Part shown: piece by piece, positions 8,046 to 16,135 of the stretch
How the letters are laid out: each line of letters begins with the position of its first letter
Numbering within the stretch: the stretch's first letter is position 1
From: Halovivax gelatinilyticus
GTDB lineage: Archaea; Halobacteriota; Halobacteria; Halobacteriales; Natrialbaceae
Assembly: GCF_024300625.1 (NCBI RefSeq)
Contig: NZ_CP101322.1
Span: 3,237,992 to 3,301,991, forward strand
Direction of reading: 5' to 3'
DNA: 64,000 bases
Position numbers and translations under genes: made by a program
The notes under the pieces: generated by a model
What the model was told of the DNA's origin: nothing
Databases searched by the model: none
Seen by the model: the letters and a program-made list of their open reading frames with translations, nothing else

Positions 8046-9110
8046 TCACGCCAGATCCGCTCCGACGGCATCCTCGATCGAGTCGAAGCCGTCTCGCTGA
8101 AGTAACTCGACGAGTCCTTCGTTTATCTCGCGGGCGGTGGAGGGACCGTTGTAGACGAATCCGGTATATAGCTGGACGAGCGAGGCTCCCGCTTTGATCT
8201 TATCGTAGGCGCTCTGGGCCGAGTCTACCCCGCCGACGCCGATGATCGGGAGCTCCGTGTTCTCGGCGAGCGTCCGCACGACCTCGGTCGATCGAGATTC
8301 GAGCGGCTTTCCGCTGAGTCCACCCCACTCGGTTCGATCGCTCGAGGTGAGATCGTCGCGACGGGTAGTCGTATTGGTCGCTACCAGACCATCTAGGTCG
8401 AACGCTTCGACGATATCGACGAGTTCGAGTAACGATTCGGTCGGCGACTCCGGTCCGATCTTTACCAGTATCGGTTTCCCGCGATCGTTTTCCGCCGTCA
8501 GGACCTCGAATATCGAACGAAGGTGTTCCGGGTCGTCTTCGTCGAATTCGTCGGGCGTATTCGGACACGAGACGTTGACGACGAAGTAGTCGCCGTGGGG
8601 ACGGAGTCGGGAGAAGACGCGTCGGTAATCTTCGAGCGCTTCGGACTCGTCCGACGTATTCATTTTTCCGATATTGATGCCGAGGGGCGTCTCGGACGGT
8701 GGTCGCGACTCGAGTCGTCTGCGTACTGCTTCCATTCCGTCGCCGTTGAACCCCATCCGATTGATCATCGCCTCGTCGTTCCGTAAGCGAAACAGCCGAG
8801 GTCGTGAATTTCCCTCCTGTGGGTACGGGGTGACGGTTCCCGCTTCGACGAAGCCAAAGCCCAGATCGGAGAGAGCCCTGAGGACTTCTGCGTTCTTATC
8901 GAAACCAGCGGCGACGCCGATCGGATTCGGGAACGTCGTTCCGAACCGGTCGATCGAGAGTGACGGGTGGCGATACTGGTATCGCCATCGAACCGCCGCG
9001 CGGGTCGGACCGGTCGACTGGAGGCCACCCAAGATGCGTTTACCGATAGTGTGTGCCGTCTCCGGTGGCAGTTTGAACGCGAGCGGACGTACCTGCCTGT
9101 AGAGACTCAT
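8046..9110 (-). CDS. pyrD: Dihydroorotate dehydrogenase (quinone), class 2
   Basis: This enzyme oxidises dihydroorotate to orotate with FMN and passes electrons to membrane quinone. At 354 residues it has the length of class 2 enzymes, including the N-terminal helices of the quinone tunnel (residues 1-40). Family motifs are clear: NPIGVAAGFDKNAE, GTVTPYPQEGNSRPRLFRL, NRMGFNG, and NVSCPNTP with the class 2 catalytic base S181. The C-terminal FMN phosphate site is IIGVGGVDS...GASLVQLYTGF. The gene is convergent with the amidohydrolase, 65 bases away. A TATA-like TTTACGTAG lies 26-33 bases upstream, indicating a leaderless mRNA. Confidence 0.97.
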   Translation of the reverse strand: MSLYRQVRPLAFKLPPETAHTIGKRILGGLQSTGPTRAAVRWRYQYRHPSLSIDRFGTTFPNPIGVAAGFDKNAEVLRALSDLGFGFVEAGTVTPYPQEGNSRPRLFRLRNDEAMINRMGFNGDGMEAVRRRLESRPPSETPLGINIGKMNTSDESEALEDYRRVFSRLRPHGDYFVVNVSCPNTPDEFDEDDPEHLRSIFEVLTAENDRGKPILVKIGPESPTESLLELVDIVEAFDLDGLVATNTTTRRDDLTSSDRTEWGGLSGKPLESRSTEVVRTLAENTELPIIGVGGVDSAQSAYDKIKAGASLVQLYTGFVYNGPSTAREINEGLVELLQRDGFDSIEDAVGADLA

Positions 9111-9135
9111 CGATGTTCGTTCGGGTGAACGCTAC

Positions 9136-9144
9136 GTAAACCCC
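9136..9144 (-). promoter_or_regulatory. TATA-like element for pyrD
   Basis: The minus strand reads TTTACGTAG, about 26-34 bases before the ATG at 9110, consistent with transcription starting at or next to the start codon. Confidence 0.45.
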
Positions 9145-9310
9145 TCGAAACACCCCTTGGACGGTGATCGGACCGCGTGGTCGAGGATCCTCTCGAACGG
9201 ATGACGAAATCTGGCGTCTGACGGCTGCGTTCTACGGTTGCCACTGGATAACGAAATGGTTTTCCTACGGGTGGCGCTTGAGTCGACTACCAACACCCGA
9301 GTCATGTCCT

Positions 9311-9320
9311 GGATACTTTG
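9311..9320 (+). promoter_or_regulatory. TATA-like element of the mrp operon
   Basis: GGATACTTTG is centred about 26 bases before the ATG at 9341, which fits a leaderless transcript. It is the best candidate promoter for the eight genes that follow, since they are nearly all overlapping. Confidence 0.5.
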
Positions 9321-9340
9321 TTCCGACGCCGGTGGTGACG

Positions 9341-10375
9341 ATGGCGGCTGAGACCGTTCTCGTCCCCGTCTCCGACTCAGTGACGATCCGTCAGACGATC
9401 GCGTACGCCGTTTCCGAACTGGCGGACGGCGATCGCTCCAGCGAACTCCACCTGGTCGTCGCGGTTCCGTACGACGCGGCCGTTCCGGAGGGTGAAAAGG
9501 CCGTTTCTGAGTTAGAAGACGTCCTCACTCGGGCGACGCTGTGGGCGACCGAAGACGTCGGCACTGCGGCGGATATCTCGGTCGAAACGGCGACGATCGG
9601 AACCGAGGAGTACCTCTTCGGGCCACGAGATTACGCCGATCGGTTCGCCGCGTACGCCGAGGCGAACGACGTCGATCGACTCATCCTCGACCCGGAGTAC
9701 CATCCCGGGGGCACCGTTCCGCTGTTACAACCGCTCGAACGCGAACTGACCGACGTCGGCCTCGCTACTGAGACGGCGCCGGTCGAGCGAGCCGCCACGC
9801 ACGGGCGCCTGGTCGGGAAAGCCACCTTCGACCGGGTCTTTGCGCTCTTCTGGATATCCTACGGATTCTATCTCATTCTCGGCGACCCGACCTACTGGTT
9901 CGATCTGGTGACGGGAGCGGCGGTCGCGGGGATCGTTTCGCTGACGCTCGCCCAGATTACATTTTCGACGCCGCCACACCGCGTACACTCGCCGCTCCGG
10001 GTCGTCCGCTTCTCGCTTTACATTCCGTACCTCATCTACGAGATCGTCAAGGCGAACGTGCTGATTTCGGCGGTCATCTTGCGGCCGTCGATGCCGATCG
10101 AACCGAGGTTGACGCGAGTGAATGCGCGCGTCAGAAGCGGCCTTCCGTTGCTCGCACTGGCAAACAGCATCACGCTCACGCCCGGAACGCTGACTGTTCG
10201 GGCAAACGACCAACGACTTCTCGTCCACACGCTCATTCCCGACGCGCGCGAAGACCTCTTCGAGGGGCGTCTCGAACGGGCCGTCCGCTTCGTCTTCTAC
10301 GGGCGGCGGGCCGCGCGTATCGCGACGCCGCGCGAACGCGGCGATACGGAAATCGTCGGAGGTGACCATCGATGA
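9341..10375 (+). CDS. mrpE: Mrp Na+/H+ antiporter subunit E with N-terminal Usp-like domain
   Basis: The protein has 344 residues, about twice the bacterial MrpE. Residues 1-145 resemble a universal-stress-protein fold (TVLVPVSDSVTIRQTIAYAV, LHLVVAVP, DVDRLILDPEYHPGG). Residues 165-320 are MrpE proper: two or three membrane helices, the pattern YLIYEIVKANVLISAVILRP, and LANSITLTPGTLTV. Subunit E belongs to the complex that exchanges Na+ for H+ and helps salt and pH tolerance. The ATG at 9341 is preferred because upstream codons lack similarity and a TATA-like element lies 26 bases before it. The stop overlaps mrpF by four bases. Confidence 0.93.
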   Translation: MAAETVLVPVSDSVTIRQTIAYAVSELADGDRSSELHLVVAVPYDAAVPEGEKAVSELEDVLTRATLWATEDVGTAADISVETATIGTEEYLFGPRDYADRFAAYAEANDVDRLILDPEYHPGGTVPLLQPLERELTDVGLATETAPVERAATHGRLVGKATFDRVFALFWISYGFYLILGDPTYWFDLVTGAAVAGIVSLTLAQITFSTPPHRVHSPLRVVRFSLYIPYLIYEIVKANVLISAVILRPSMPIEPRLTRVNARVRSGLPLLALANSITLTPGTLTVRANDQRLLVHTLIPDAREDLFEGRLERAVRFVFYGRRAARIATPRERGDTEIVGGDHR

Positions 10376-10659
10376 CGCCGACGTGGCTCTCCGTCGAGGA
10401 GGTCTTTCTCGTGGCCGCGGCCCTGTTCGTCGTCCTGGCGATCGCGATGTTCTATCGCGCGGTCAAAGGACCGACGACGCAGGACCGACTGCTCGCGGTC
10501 AACGTCCTCGGGACGAACACCGTCGTCATCCTGGCGCTGCTCGCGGCCGGGCTCGACGAACCGTGGTTTCTCGACGTGGCGCTCATTTACGCGCTGCTCA
10601 ACTTCCTGATGGCCGTTGCGATCTCTAAGTTCACGGTCGAGCGAGGCGGTGTGCTGTGA
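10372..10659 (+). CDS. mrpF: Mrp antiporter subunit F
   Basis: The protein has 95 residues and three membrane helices. The family pattern is present: FYRAVKGPTTQDRLLAVNVLGTN between helices 1 and 2, then FLDVALIYALLNFLMAVAISKF. The length matches bacterial MrpF. It is a small structural subunit next to subunits E and G in the membrane arm. It overlaps mrpE by four bases (ATGA) and mrpG by four, so translation is likely coupled. Confidence 0.95.
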   Translation: MTPTWLSVEEVFLVAAALFVVLAIAMFYRAVKGPTTQDRLLAVNVLGTNTVVILALLAAGLDEPWFLDVALIYALLNFLMAVAISKFTVERGGVL

Positions 10660-11069
10660 TCGAACTACCCGGTATCGCCGAGGAGATTCGCTTCTGGGCG
10701 ATCATGGTCCTGATCGGACTCGGCCTGTTCTTCACGTTCGTCTCAGCAGTCGGCGTGATTCGCCTGCCCGACGTCTACTCGCGAGCGCACACGGCCTCAC
10801 AGACGGACACGCTCGGCGCCGGCATGGCCCTCGCCGCGGTCGCGCTCGCGCTCGGGTGGCAAAACGCCACGATTTACACCGTCCTGTTGCTCTTCTTCGT
10901 GTTCATCACGAACCCGACCGCCGCACACGCGATCGTTCGCTCTGCCTCCGAGTCGGGTATCGATCCCTGGACGCCGGAGACCGACGCGGACGCCGGAGTC
11001 GGCGATCCCGACACCGAAGGGGCGCCAGAGCAGTACGACGAATCGGACGACGGAGGTGCGTCACGATGA
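10656..11069 (+). CDS. mrpG: Mrp antiporter subunit G
   Basis: The protein has 137 residues. Three membrane helices cover about 15-90 and carry the MrpG signature VGVIRLPDVYSRAHTASQTDTLG. Residues 100-137 form an acidic, probably disordered tail not found in short bacterial MrpG proteins. The start is a GTG at 10656 that overlaps the mrpF stop; no other start would keep the first helix. The end overlaps the next gene by four bases. Confidence 0.95.
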   Translation: MIELPGIAEEIRFWAIMVLIGLGLFFTFVSAVGVIRLPDVYSRAHTASQTDTLGAGMALAAVALALGWQNATIYTVLLLFFVFITNPTAAHAIVRSASESGIDPWTPETDADAGVGDPDTEGAPEQYDESDDGGASR

Positions 11070-11608
11070 CGTTCGCAGTTGCCTACACGTTGGCGTTCTT
11101 CGTCATCATCACGGCCGTCGCGACGGCGATGTTCCGGGACGTCCTCTCCGCGATCGTCGTGTTCGGAGCCTACAGCCTGGGAATGGCGATCATCTACACG
11201 TTCTTGCTGGCTCCCGACGTCGCGATGACCGAGGCGGCCATCGGCGCGGGCGTCACGACGATACTGCTGTTGTTGACGATCGCCCGGACCACGCGTCCGA
11301 CGTCCGATCGGACGTTCGAGCGAGTGAACCTGCCCGCGGTCGCTGTCGTCGGCGGGTTTCTCGTCGTAGCGCTCGTCGGGATCTTACCCGAGATGTACGA
11401 AATCGGCGATCCCGGCGCGCCGGTCTGGGACAACGCGCAGGTCACCCAGTACTACCTCCACAACACCTACAGCGACACGGGCGTACAAAACGCCGTGACG
11501 GCGGTTCTGGCGGCCTACCGTGGATTCGACACGTTCGGAGAGGCGGTCGTCGTCTTCGCCGCCGGGATCTCGGTTCTGATCGTGCTCAAACGGGAGGTGT
11601 TCGCCTGA
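11066..11608 (+). CDS. Mrp subunit equal to the C-terminal part of MrpA (DUF4040/MbhD plus MbhE)
   Basis: The protein has 180 residues. Residues 5-75 match DUF4040/MbhD (MFRDVLSAIVVFGAYSLGMAI, LLAPDVAMTEAAIGAG), with the conserved membrane Glu in DVAMTEA. Residues 140-178 match MbhE (NAVTAVLAAYRGFDTFGEAVVVFAAGI). In Bacillus these domains form the C-terminal extension of MrpA; here they are a separate polypeptide. GGAGGTG about 10 bases before the ATG at 11066 fixes the start. The stop shares one base with the next start. Confidence 0.92.
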   Translation: MTFAVAYTLAFFVIITAVATAMFRDVLSAIVVFGAYSLGMAIIYTFLLAPDVAMTEAAIGAGVTTILLLLTIARTTRPTSDRTFERVNLPAVAVVGGFLVVALVGILPEMYEIGDPGAPVWDNAQVTQYYLHNTYSDTGVQNAVTAVLAAYRGFDTFGEAVVVFAAGISVLIVLKREVFA

Positions 11609-12165
11609 TGGCGGATCCCGTCGATGACACCTACACGGAGAGTCAGGTGATCATGACCGCGGTGAAGATCATCGCCCCGTTTACGCTAACCTACGGACTC
11701 TTTATGACATTCCACGGCGCGGACACGCCCGGCGGTAGTTTCCAGGGCGGTGCGATTATCGGGGTGACGATCCTGATGCTCGCGTTCGCGTTCGGTATCG
11801 AACCGACTCGTCAGTGGCTCAAGAACTCGGTTCTGGTCGGACTCGTCGCGGGCGGCGTCGCGGTCTTCGTCGGTGTCGGACTCGCTGCGATCGCGCTGGG
11901 GGGTAATTTCCTCCAGTACGACCGGTTCGAGACGGTTCTCGGGATTCCTGACGGAACGAAGTGGGGCATGGAGGCGATCGAAATCGGTGGTATCGCCCTC
12001 ATCGTCGCCGGCGTGGTCGTGACGCTGTTCTTCGCCACCGCGGCCGGCTTCCCGCCGAAACTGAGAGAGCACAACGGTCACTCGAGAAGAAACGGTCCGA
12101 GTGACGGATCAGGTGGAGTGGCGACCGATGCCGGTCCCGACTCGGTAGACGGAGGTGACGACTGA
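11608..12165 (+). CDS. mrpB: Mrp antiporter subunit B
   Basis: The protein has 185 residues. It has the MrpB (MnhB) signature: ITPFTLTYGLFMTFHG-like entry (here IIAPFTLTYGLFMTFHG), PGGSFQGGAIIG and a final GGIALIVAGVVVTLFFATA helix. It has four to five membrane helices and a 35-residue acidic tail. It works next to the MrpA C-terminal part. The ATG overlaps the previous stop by one base; the stop overlaps the mrpC start in the same way. Confidence 0.95.
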   Translation: MADPVDDTYTESQVIMTAVKIIAPFTLTYGLFMTFHGADTPGGSFQGGAIIGVTILMLAFAFGIEPTRQWLKNSVLVGLVAGGVAVFVGVGLAAIALGGNFLQYDRFETVLGIPDGTKWGMEAIEIGGIALIVAGVVVTLFFATAAGFPPKLREHNGHSRRNGPSDGSGGVATDAGPDSVDGGDD

Positions 12166-12539
12166 TGGCGCTCGAGCTGTTGACGGGCACGTTCGCCTAT
12201 GCGACGATGTTCGTCCTGCTCGCGGTCGGACTCTACATGATGATCGCGAACGAGAACCTCGTCAAGAAGATCATCGGGGTAAACCTCTTCCAGACGGCCA
12301 TCTTCCTGTTCTTCGTCTCGGTCGCCTACGTCGAGGAGGGCTCCTCGCCAGTCGTGCCGGCGGAGGCCGATCCCGAGGGTCTCGTCCTCGCCAGTCCGCT
12401 CCCGCACGTGATCGTGCTCACCGCCATCGTCGTCGGCGTCGCGCTGACGGCGGTCGGCCTGGCGCTGGTGGTTAGAATCTACGCGGAGTACGGAACGCTT
12501 CGCGAGGACACGCTCCGGGAGGTGCGTACCGATGAGTGA
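12165..12539 (+). CDS. mrpC: Mrp antiporter subunit C (NuoK-like)
   Basis: The protein has 124 residues and three membrane helices. NENLVKKIIGVNLFQTAIFLFFVSVAY and PLPHVIVLTAIVVGVALTAVGLALVVRIY match MrpC and its relative NuoK of complex I. The family size is about 110 residues. Its membrane Glu and Lys residues are thought to belong to the proton path in this family. GGAGGTGACG just upstream is the ribosome site. It overlaps the following gene by eight bases. Confidence 0.95.
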   Translation: MALELLTGTFAYATMFVLLAVGLYMMIANENLVKKIIGVNLFQTAIFLFFVSVAYVEEGSSPVVPAEADPEGLVLASPLPHVIVLTAIVVGVALTAVGLALVVRIYAEYGTLREDTLREVRTDE

Positions 12540-14199
12540 CGGATTTGCGTCGATTGCGGGGCTGCTGGCACCGTTGCTTACCGATCCCGGGGCCATCCTC
12601 GACCTCACCTTCGAGGTCGAACTGCTCCCGGCGCTGCTCGTGGCCGTCCCGATTCTGGCCGCCGCCGTGCCGATCGTGCTCGGATTGCGATTCGATCGGA
12701 CGGGGTGGTCTGTTGCACTCCTGACGTCTCTGGGACTGTTCGCCGGTACGATCGCGATCGCTCGCGAAGTGTACGCAACGGGCGGGTACACCCAGGTCAT
12801 CCACGAAGTCGGCGGCTATCCGGCCCCCTACGGGATCGAACTCGTCGCCGACGAGTTCTCGACGATCATCGCCCTGCTGGTCACCGGATCCGCCGTCGGC
12901 GTCCTGGCGTACACGCGAGTGGGCGGACCGCGTGGATCCACATTTTACGCAGCCTACCTGCTCCTCACCGGCGGTTTGCTCGGCCTCTCGTTCACCGGTG
13001 ACGCGTTCAACATGTTCGTCTTCCTGGAGATCGTCGGGCTCGCGACGTACGGGTTGATCGCCAGGGGCGACAGCGCGGAGTCGGCCGTGGCGGCGTTGAA
13101 ATACCTCGTCCTCGGAACGCTCGGCGCGTCGCTCTACCTGCTCGGGGTGGGCCTGCTCTTCATGGCGACCGGCCACCTCAACATGGAATTCATCAATAGC
13201 GAGTTGTACGACGGCGCGCTGGTCGAAAACGAGACGCTCGTCCGCGCGTCGTTCGCGTTCGTCTTCGTCGGCTTCGCCATCAAAGTCGCCCAGTGGCCAC
13301 TTCACACCTGGCAGCCGGACGCCTACCAGCGGGCGCCGGACGGAATCACCCCGTTGATCGCCGCCCTCGTCTCGACGGTTTCTGCCTACGCCCTCGGGCG
13401 GATTCTCTTTACGGTCTACGGCGTCGAGTTCGTCACTGCGACGCCCTACGTCCAGGAGATCATCCTCACGGTCGGCATCGCGAGCGTGATGGCCGGCTCG
13501 ATTCTCGCCGTCACCCAGACCGACGTCAAGCGAATGCTCGCGTACTCGTCGGTCTCGCAGTTCGGCCTGATCGTCGCCGCGTACGGACTCGCGACGCCGC
13601 TCGCGCTCGTCGGTGCGATCGTCCACCTGGTCGGTCACGGGCTAATGAAAGCGGGTCTCTTCCTCGGTGCGGGCGTCGTCGCCGCAGGATACGGGGCGCG
13701 ACGCGTCAGGGAGTTCGCCGGCCTCGCCGAACACCGGCCGGTCGCCGCGGCCTCGATCGCCGTACTCGCGATCTCGCTGGTCGGCATTCCGCCGTCGATC
13801 GGCTTTATCGGAAAGTGGTACATCGCGGTCGGCGCCATCCAGGCCGAAGCGTGGACGGTCGCGGCCGTCATCTTCCTGTCGACCATGTTGACGCTGCTGT
13901 ACGTCGCCCGGTTGCTGGAGACGATGTACTTCACACCCGCCTCGGCGCGTTCGTCCGGCCACGCCGTCACCGGCGAGTCGGGCCACGGCGATGCGGTCGC
14001 AACCGACGGTGGCGAAGAAGCGAACGAATCGTTCGGTGACCGCCGGTCGGCGGACTCCAGTCGACGACGGCGCGTGTCGGTCGGCATGCTCGCGATCGTC
14101 GCGGTGTTCGCGGTACTGACTGTTGGACTCGGCTTCGCCGGTGATGTGCTCTACGAGGCGATCGAGCCGTTTGCAGAGGAGGTGTTCGACGATGGTTGA
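12532..14199 (+). CDS. mrpD: Mrp antiporter subunit D, first of three NuoL/M/N-like proteins
   Basis: The protein has 555 residues and about 14 membrane helices. The two charges of the ion path are present: E166 in FLEIVGLATYGLIA (TM5) and K251 in FAIKVAQWPLHTWQPDAY (TM7). Further signatures are RMLAYSSVSQFGLI and HGLMKAGLFLGAG. Residues 480-520 are a soluble, acidic, Arg-containing linker before the last helix. Together with the next two genes it provides the proton- or Na+-conducting modules. It overlaps the next gene by eight bases. Confidence 0.93.
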   Translation: MSDGFASIAGLLAPLLTDPGAILDLTFEVELLPALLVAVPILAAAVPIVLGLRFDRTGWSVALLTSLGLFAGTIAIAREVYATGGYTQVIHEVGGYPAPYGIELVADEFSTIIALLVTGSAVGVLAYTRVGGPRGSTFYAAYLLLTGGLLGLSFTGDAFNMFVFLEIVGLATYGLIARGDSAESAVAALKYLVLGTLGASLYLLGVGLLFMATGHLNMEFINSELYDGALVENETLVRASFAFVFVGFAIKVAQWPLHTWQPDAYQRAPDGITPLIAALVSTVSAYALGRILFTVYGVEFVTATPYVQEIILTVGIASVMAGSILAVTQTDVKRMLAYSSVSQFGLIVAAYGLATPLALVGAIVHLVGHGLMKAGLFLGAGVVAAGYGARRVREFAGLAEHRPVAAASIAVLAISLVGIPPSIGFIGKWYIAVGAIQAEAWTVAAVIFLSTMLTLLYVARLLETMYFTPASARSSGHAVTGESGHGDAVATDGGEEANESFGDRRSADSSRRRRVSVGMLAIVAVFAVLTVGLGFAGDVLYEAIEPFAEEVFDDG

Positions 14200-16135
14200 A
14201 GCCACAATGGATCCGCGTCCGCTGGCAGCCGTACTGATATCGGCGTTCGCGGTCGTACTGATAGTCGCGTCGTATCGCTACCCGAACGTTCGAGAGGGCT
14301 GGTCCGTCCTCGCCGCGCTGGGGAAGTTCGCCATTGTCGTCAGCATGCTCCCCGGCGTCATGGACGGCGAGGTCTATTACTGGAGTCTGGAGGAAACCAC
14401 GGGTTACACGTTCGTCTTCGGCGCAGACTTCGCGCTCAGAGCGGATCCCCTGGGGATGCTCTTCGCGTTACTGGCGAGCTTCCTCTGGATATTCACGTCG
14501 TTCTACGCGGCGGGGTACATGCGAGGGTTAAACGAACACGCCCAGACGCGATTTTTCGCCGCGTTCGCCGCCAGCCTCTCGACGGCGATCGGAATCGCCT
14601 TCGCCTCGAACCTGCTCACCATCTTCATCTTCTACGAGCTGCTATCGCTCGTCACGTACCCGCTCGTCGCCCACAACGAAGACGACGAGGCGCGCATCGC
14701 GGGGCGAAAGTACCTCGCGTATACCTTCTTCGGCGGCGGAGTGTTCCTGCTGGCCGGGACGGTGTTAGTGTACTGGCTCAACACGGGTCCCGGCGGGGTT
14801 GACCCGGACGCAGCAGATCCGCTCGCGTTCGAAACCGGCGGAATGTCCGCGCTCGCAGACGCCGCGGCGGCCGATCCGGGATTCGCCCAGGCCGCGTTCT
14901 TCCTGCTGATCGCCGGGTTCGGGGTGAAAGCGGCGGTCATGCCGCTTCACTCCTGGCTGGCAGACGCGATGGTCGCGCCGACGCCCGTCTCGGGCTTGCT
15001 GCACGCGGTGGCTGTCGTCAAATCCGGCGCGTTCGGCGTCGCGCGGGTCTACCTGGACACGTTCGGCACCGACACGATCCGGGAGATCCCGCTTTCGGTT
15101 CCGTGGGTCGGCGACGTCGGGATCAACGTCCCCGTCGCGATTCTGGCCGCGTTCACGCTGACCGCGGCGAGCATCATCGCCCTTCGGAAAGATCACTTAA
15201 AGCGCCGGCTGGCGTTCTCGACGACGGCCCAGCTGTCGTACATCGTGCTGGGTCTCTCGATGCTCAACCCGTTCGCGATGCTCGGGGCGCTGTTGCACAT
15301 CCCGGCTCACGCGTTCGGCAAGCTCACGCTGTTCTTCTGTGCGGGGGCAGTTCACGTCGAAACCCACACCGACTACGTCAGCGAGATGGCCGGCGTCGGA
15401 AAGCGCATGCCGATGACGATGAGCGCGTTCGCCATCGGATCGGCCGGCATGGCCGGCATCCCCCTGGTTGCCGGATTCGTGAGCAAGTTCTACCTGCTGA
15501 TCGGTGCCGGTGGCGCCGCGGACGTTCACGCGGGCTACTGGCTGTTCGCTACCGCGCTGATCGTCTCCGGCGTGCTCAACATCGCCTACCTCTGGCCGGT
15601 CGTCTACACCGCGTTCTTCGAGAGCGAGGACCGCCACGACGCGAAACCGCTGCTCGAGTTCCCGCCCGGCGGCGAGCGACGCTCCTACGGCGTCCTGAAC
15701 GGAGAGCGCACGTCTGATGCGCAACCGCGTACCGACGGCGGCGCCCCGCAACCGGCGGACGACGACGAGGGAGAAACCGAGGGGAAGGGCGCCGGAACGC
15801 CACTCGATGATGAACCGGAGTACGCCGTCGACGAACACCCGAGCGACGTCGACGTTCCGTACGGACCCGGAGATGCACGGGCGGGGGACCGAACCCACCC
15901 GGATCACGCCGACGACCACCACGATCACGGCGATCACCACCACGGCGGACCGCCTCAGGGCGGCTGGGAGCGACGCACGCCGTTCACCGAGAGTTCGTGG
16001 CTCGTCGCGATGCCGATCGCAGTCATCGCGACCGGCGCCGTCGTCCTCGGCGTCGTCCCGGACTACGCCGTCTTCCTCGAACTGGCCGATTATATCGTCG
16101 AACTGGTCGAGGGTGAGGGGGTGATCGACCGATGA
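14192..16135 (+). CDS. Mrp antiporter NuoL-like subunit with His-rich cytoplasmic loop
   Basis: The protein has 647 residues and is of the NuoL/MrpA type. E149 (FYELLSLVTYPLVAHNED) and K246 (FGVKAAVMPLHSWLADAM) mark the two charged sites, and PTPVSGLLHAVAVVKSG follows. It is a likely equivalent of the N-terminal half of bacterial MrpA, whose C-terminal half is encoded at 11066. Residues about 495-590 form a long acidic loop ending in a His cluster (HPDHADDHHDHGDHHHGG, residues 569-586), followed by a last membrane helix. AGAGGAGGTG eight bases before the ATG at 14192 confirms the start. Confidence 0.9.
   Translation: MVEATMDPRPLAAVLISAFAVVLIVASYRYPNVREGWSVLAALGKFAIVVSMLPGVMDGEVYYWSLEETTGYTFVFGADFALRADPLGMLFALLASFLWIFTSFYAAGYMRGLNEHAQTRFFAAFAASLSTAIGIAFASNLLTIFIFYELLSLVTYPLVAHNEDDEARIAGRKYLAYTFFGGGVFLLAGTVLVYWLNTGPGGVDPDAADPLAFETGGMSALADAAAADPGFAQAAFFLLIAGFGVKAAVMPLHSWLADAMVAPTPVSGLLHAVAVVKSGAFGVARVYLDTFGTDTIREIPLSVPWVGDVGINVPVAILAAFTLTAASIIALRKDHLKRRLAFSTTAQLSYIVLGLSMLNPFAMLGALLHIPAHAFGKLTLFFCAGAVHVETHTDYVSEMAGVGKRMPMTMSAFAIGSAGMAGIPLVAGFVSKFYLLIGAGGAADVHAGYWLFATALIVSGVLNIAYLWPVVYTAFFESEDRHDAKPLLEFPPGGERRSYGVLNGERTSDAQPRTDGGAPQPADDDEGETEGKGAGTPLDDEPEYAVDEHPSDVDVPYGPGDARAGDRTHPDHADDHHDHGDHHHGGPPQGGWERRTPFTESSWLVAMPIAVIATGAVVLGVVPDYAVFLELADYIVELVEGEGVIDR

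Noticed and set aside
12472-13638. 388-residue minus-strand frame opposite mrpD
   Set aside because: Its Arg/Asp-rich repetitive composition is typical of antisense frames in GC-rich DNA, and the opposite strand encodes an unmistakable membrane protein.
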